Assembly: GCF_019933155.2 (NCBI RefSeq)
Contig: NZ_CP082944.1
Location: 374,001 to 438,000, forward strand
Direction: 5' to 3'
From: Metabacillus dongyingensis
GTDB lineage: Bacteria > Bacillota > Bacilli > Bacillales > Bacillaceae
DNA length: 64,000 nt
This document shows positions 62,650 through 64,000 of this stretch, piece after piece (positions within the stretch are counted from its first letter, which is position 1; the number at the start of each line of letters is the position of its first letter). A program made the position numbers and the translations under genes. The notes beneath the pieces are model-generated. The model made no database searches and had not been told where the DNA came from. It saw nothing but the letters and a program-made list of their open reading frames with translations.

Positions 62650-63420
62650 ATGAAGAAACTGGGTTTGCTTAGTATGTTTTTGATTCTTACTATCTTTATC
62701 GCAGCATGTGGAAACAATGATACTGCAGGCGAGAAAGAAAAAAGTGATAAGGTATATAAAGTGGGTGTAGATACAACGTATCCTCCATTTGAATTTAAAG
62801 AGGGAAACGAGTATAAAGGAATTGATATTGAATTAATCAATGCAATAGCGAAAGACCAGGATTTTAAAATCGAACTTTCTCCGATGGACTTTGGCGGAAT
62901 CATTCCAGCGATGCAAGCCAATCAGCTTGATGTGGCTATTGCAGGGATGAGCATTACAGATGAGAGAAAAAAGGTAGTGGATTTCTCAACTCCGTATTTT
63001 AATGCAGGATTAACAGTAGTAGTTAAAAAGGATAATACAACTACTAAATCAGTTGATGACCTTAAAGGAAAAACGGTAGCAGTTAAAAAAGGAACAACAG
63101 GTGCTAAATATGCACAGGATAATTCCGCAAAACTGGGAATCAAAGTTGTTCAATTCAATGATAGTCCCGCTATGTTCCAGGAAGTGGCAAACGGCAATGC
63201 CGATGCTCTTATAGAAGATTATCCTGTTATCTCCTATGCCATTGCTCAAAAAGACCTTGGTTTAAAGACCGTAGGTGATCGTTTGAATGGAGATAAGTAT
63301 GGTATTGCTGTATTGAAAGGACAAGACAAGGACTTATTGGAAAAGATAAATAAAGGTCTTGCTAATCTTAAAAAAGATGGAACATACGATAAAATTATAA
63401 AAACCTATCTTGGTGAATAA
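62650..63420 (+). CDS. Polar amino acid ABC transporter, solute-binding lipoprotein
   Basis: 256 residues with a lipoprotein signal (MKKLGLLSMFLILTIFIAACG; lipid Cys near 20) and the SBP_bac_3 fold: VGVDTTYPPFEF, GIDIELINAIAK, LDVAIAGMSITDERKKVVDFSTPY and GTTGAKYAQD. Very like B. subtilis ArtP/YqiX and GlnH. Delivers arginine or another polar amino acid to the permease. A hairpin separates it from the permease gene. Confidence 0.93.
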   Translation: MKKLGLLSMFLILTIFIAACGNNDTAGEKEKSDKVYKVGVDTTYPPFEFKEGNEYKGIDIELINAIAKDQDFKIELSPMDFGGIIPAMQANQLDVAIAGMSITDERKKVVDFSTPYFNAGLTVVVKKDNTTTKSVDDLKGKTVAVKKGTTGAKYAQDNSAKLGIKVVQFNDSPAMFQEVANGNADALIEDYPVISYAIAQKDLGLKTVGDRLNGDKYGIAVLKGQDKDLLEKINKGLANLKKDGTYDKIIKTYLGE

Positions 63421-63436
63421 AAATTTTATGCTCATT

Positions 63437-63465
63437 AAGCGCGCTTAAGGCGCGCTTTCTTTTTG
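63437..63465 (+). terminator. Intra-operon stem-loop (attenuator or processing)
   Basis: AAGCGCGC pairs with GCGCGCTT around a five-base loop, followed by TCTTTTT, between the binding protein and permease genes. Such hairpins raise binding protein levels over permease. Confidence 0.75.
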
Positions 63466-63481
63466 AAGGGAGATGAATAGA

Positions 63482-64000
63482 ATGGATATCATTATTGCGG
63501 CTTTGCCGATTTTATTAAAAGGACTTCAGGTAACCCTTTATGTCTTTATCATTGCCATTCTTCTAGGTTTTTTAATTGGTTTAGTTGTGGCCTTGATGCG
63601 GTTAGCACCTGTCAAAATCTTGACCTGGATTGCAAAAGTTTATATTGATGCTATACGAGGAACGCCGTTTATTGTTCAATTGTTCTTTATCTATTTCGGC
63701 ATCAATTCACTGAATTTAATTTCATTAAACAGTACAACAGCTGGTATCATTACCGTTGCAATTAATGCAGGGGCCTATTTTGCTGAAATCATAAGAGCAG
63801 GCATTCAGTCCATTGATAAAGGCCAAACAGAAGCAGCAAGATCAATCGGATTTACTGGTGGACAAACAATGCGCTATGTCGTGCTGCCCCAGGCTTTCAG
63901 AAGAATGCTCCCTACGATCACGAATCAATCGATCATTAGCTTAAAAGATACTTCTCTTTTGTCTGTCATTGGTATTGCAGATTTAACACAGCAGGGACAA
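63482..64000 (+). CDS. Polar amino acid ABC transporter permease (partial)
   Basis: Open to the window edge, 173 codons seen. HisM/GlnP-type permease: [20 protein letters not shown] in TM1, the [17 protein letters not shown] segment, and the EAA loop [38 protein letters not shown] before ATG. Partner of the lipoprotein; the ATPase gene should follow beyond 64000. Confidence 0.93.
   Translation, partial: MDIIIAALPILLKGLQVTLYVFIIAILLGFLIGLVVALMRLAPVKILTWIAKVYIDAIRGTPFIVQLFFIYFGINSLNLISLNSTTAGIITVAINAGAYFAEIIRAGIQSIDKGQTEAARSIGFTGGQTMRYVVLPQAFRRMLPTITNQSIISLKDTSLLSVIGIADLTQQGQ

Overview
The window looks like a chromosomal segment of a spore-forming member of the Bacillaceae. It is AT-rich, uses AGGAGG-type ribosome binding sites with many TTG and GTG starts, and carries several neighbourhoods typical of Bacillus: ansR-ansAB-mleN, glsA-glnT beside glnKL, a yrk-type sulfur-relay cluster, phoD-tatA, helD and a spore-type manganese catalase. 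Genus cannot be fixed from sequence reading alone. No rRNA, tRNA, CRISPR array, prophage or intact insertion sequence was seen.

Layout. 1-5.2 kb: small spore/oxidative-stress proteins (YuzF-like DUF2642 protein, Mn catalase, cupin, ferritin-like protein, DUF5661-like protein). 5.4-10.3 kb: a sulfane-sulfur/persulfide detoxification operon headed by a CstR repressor, with three copies of the operator ATACCC-N4-GGGTAT, followed by rhodanese, TusA-rhodanese, DsrE, rhodanese-MBL persulfide dioxygenase, TusA, DsrE and a TauE exporter. 10.9-15.4 kb: a Dus enzyme, a WYL regulator divergent from an effector-binding-domain protein and a companion, and VOC and MmcQ proteins. 15.6-21.7 kb: HelD, a decayed DUF4956 gene, PsiE, and a 14-TM drug exporter. 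22.1-24.2 kb: tatA-phoD with a clear PhoP box. 25.5-30.7 kb: a glutamine-use locus (glutaminase plus AGCS symporter, divergent from the GlnK/GlnL two-component system) with a matching GlnL box. 30.8-35.4 kb: ansR, ansAB and mleN. 35.4-37.6 kb: gene remnants (cutC, uppP) and a frameshifted HxlR regulator beside a nitroreductase. 38-49.7 kb: glpQ, AraC, sugar exporter, thioesterase, LysR, YehS-YgjP, secreted aminopeptidase, secreted EEP hydrolase, YesL. 50-55 kb: a D-galactonate catabolic operon (IclR regulator, KDGal kinase, KDPGal aldolase, DgoD, transporter) with two IclR-type palindromes. 55.1-56.0 kb: a striking 52-bp tandem-repeat array. 56.1-59.8 kb: ascorbate-type PTS IIC, IIB and a PRD/PTS regulator. 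60.1-62.2 kb: an ABC-2 exporter. 62.6 kb to the end: a polar amino acid ABC importer, cut off by the window edge.

How parts work together. The sulfur operon is a self-contained circuit: persulfide inactivates CstR, opening promoters that make carriers (TusA, DsrE), sulfurtransferases (rhodaneses), an oxidising enzyme (MBL-fold dioxygenase) and an exporter. The glutamine, asparagine and malate genes form a block for amino acid and organic acid catabolism with cre-like sites. phoD, glpQ and psiE suggest a phosphate-limitation theme.

Two things stand out. The first is the array at 55099-55958: 16 full units plus a partial one, almost all exactly 52 bp, with no CRISPR-like spacers. It sits between two converging operons, and each unit carries a conserved dyad and one of two linked junction types. 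The second is an unusually high number of broken genes (hesB-like, dsrE, VOC, DUF4956, a small ORF, cutC, uppP, hxlR). Some are one-base shifts that could be sequencing error; others have clear internal or terminal deletions and must be real decay.
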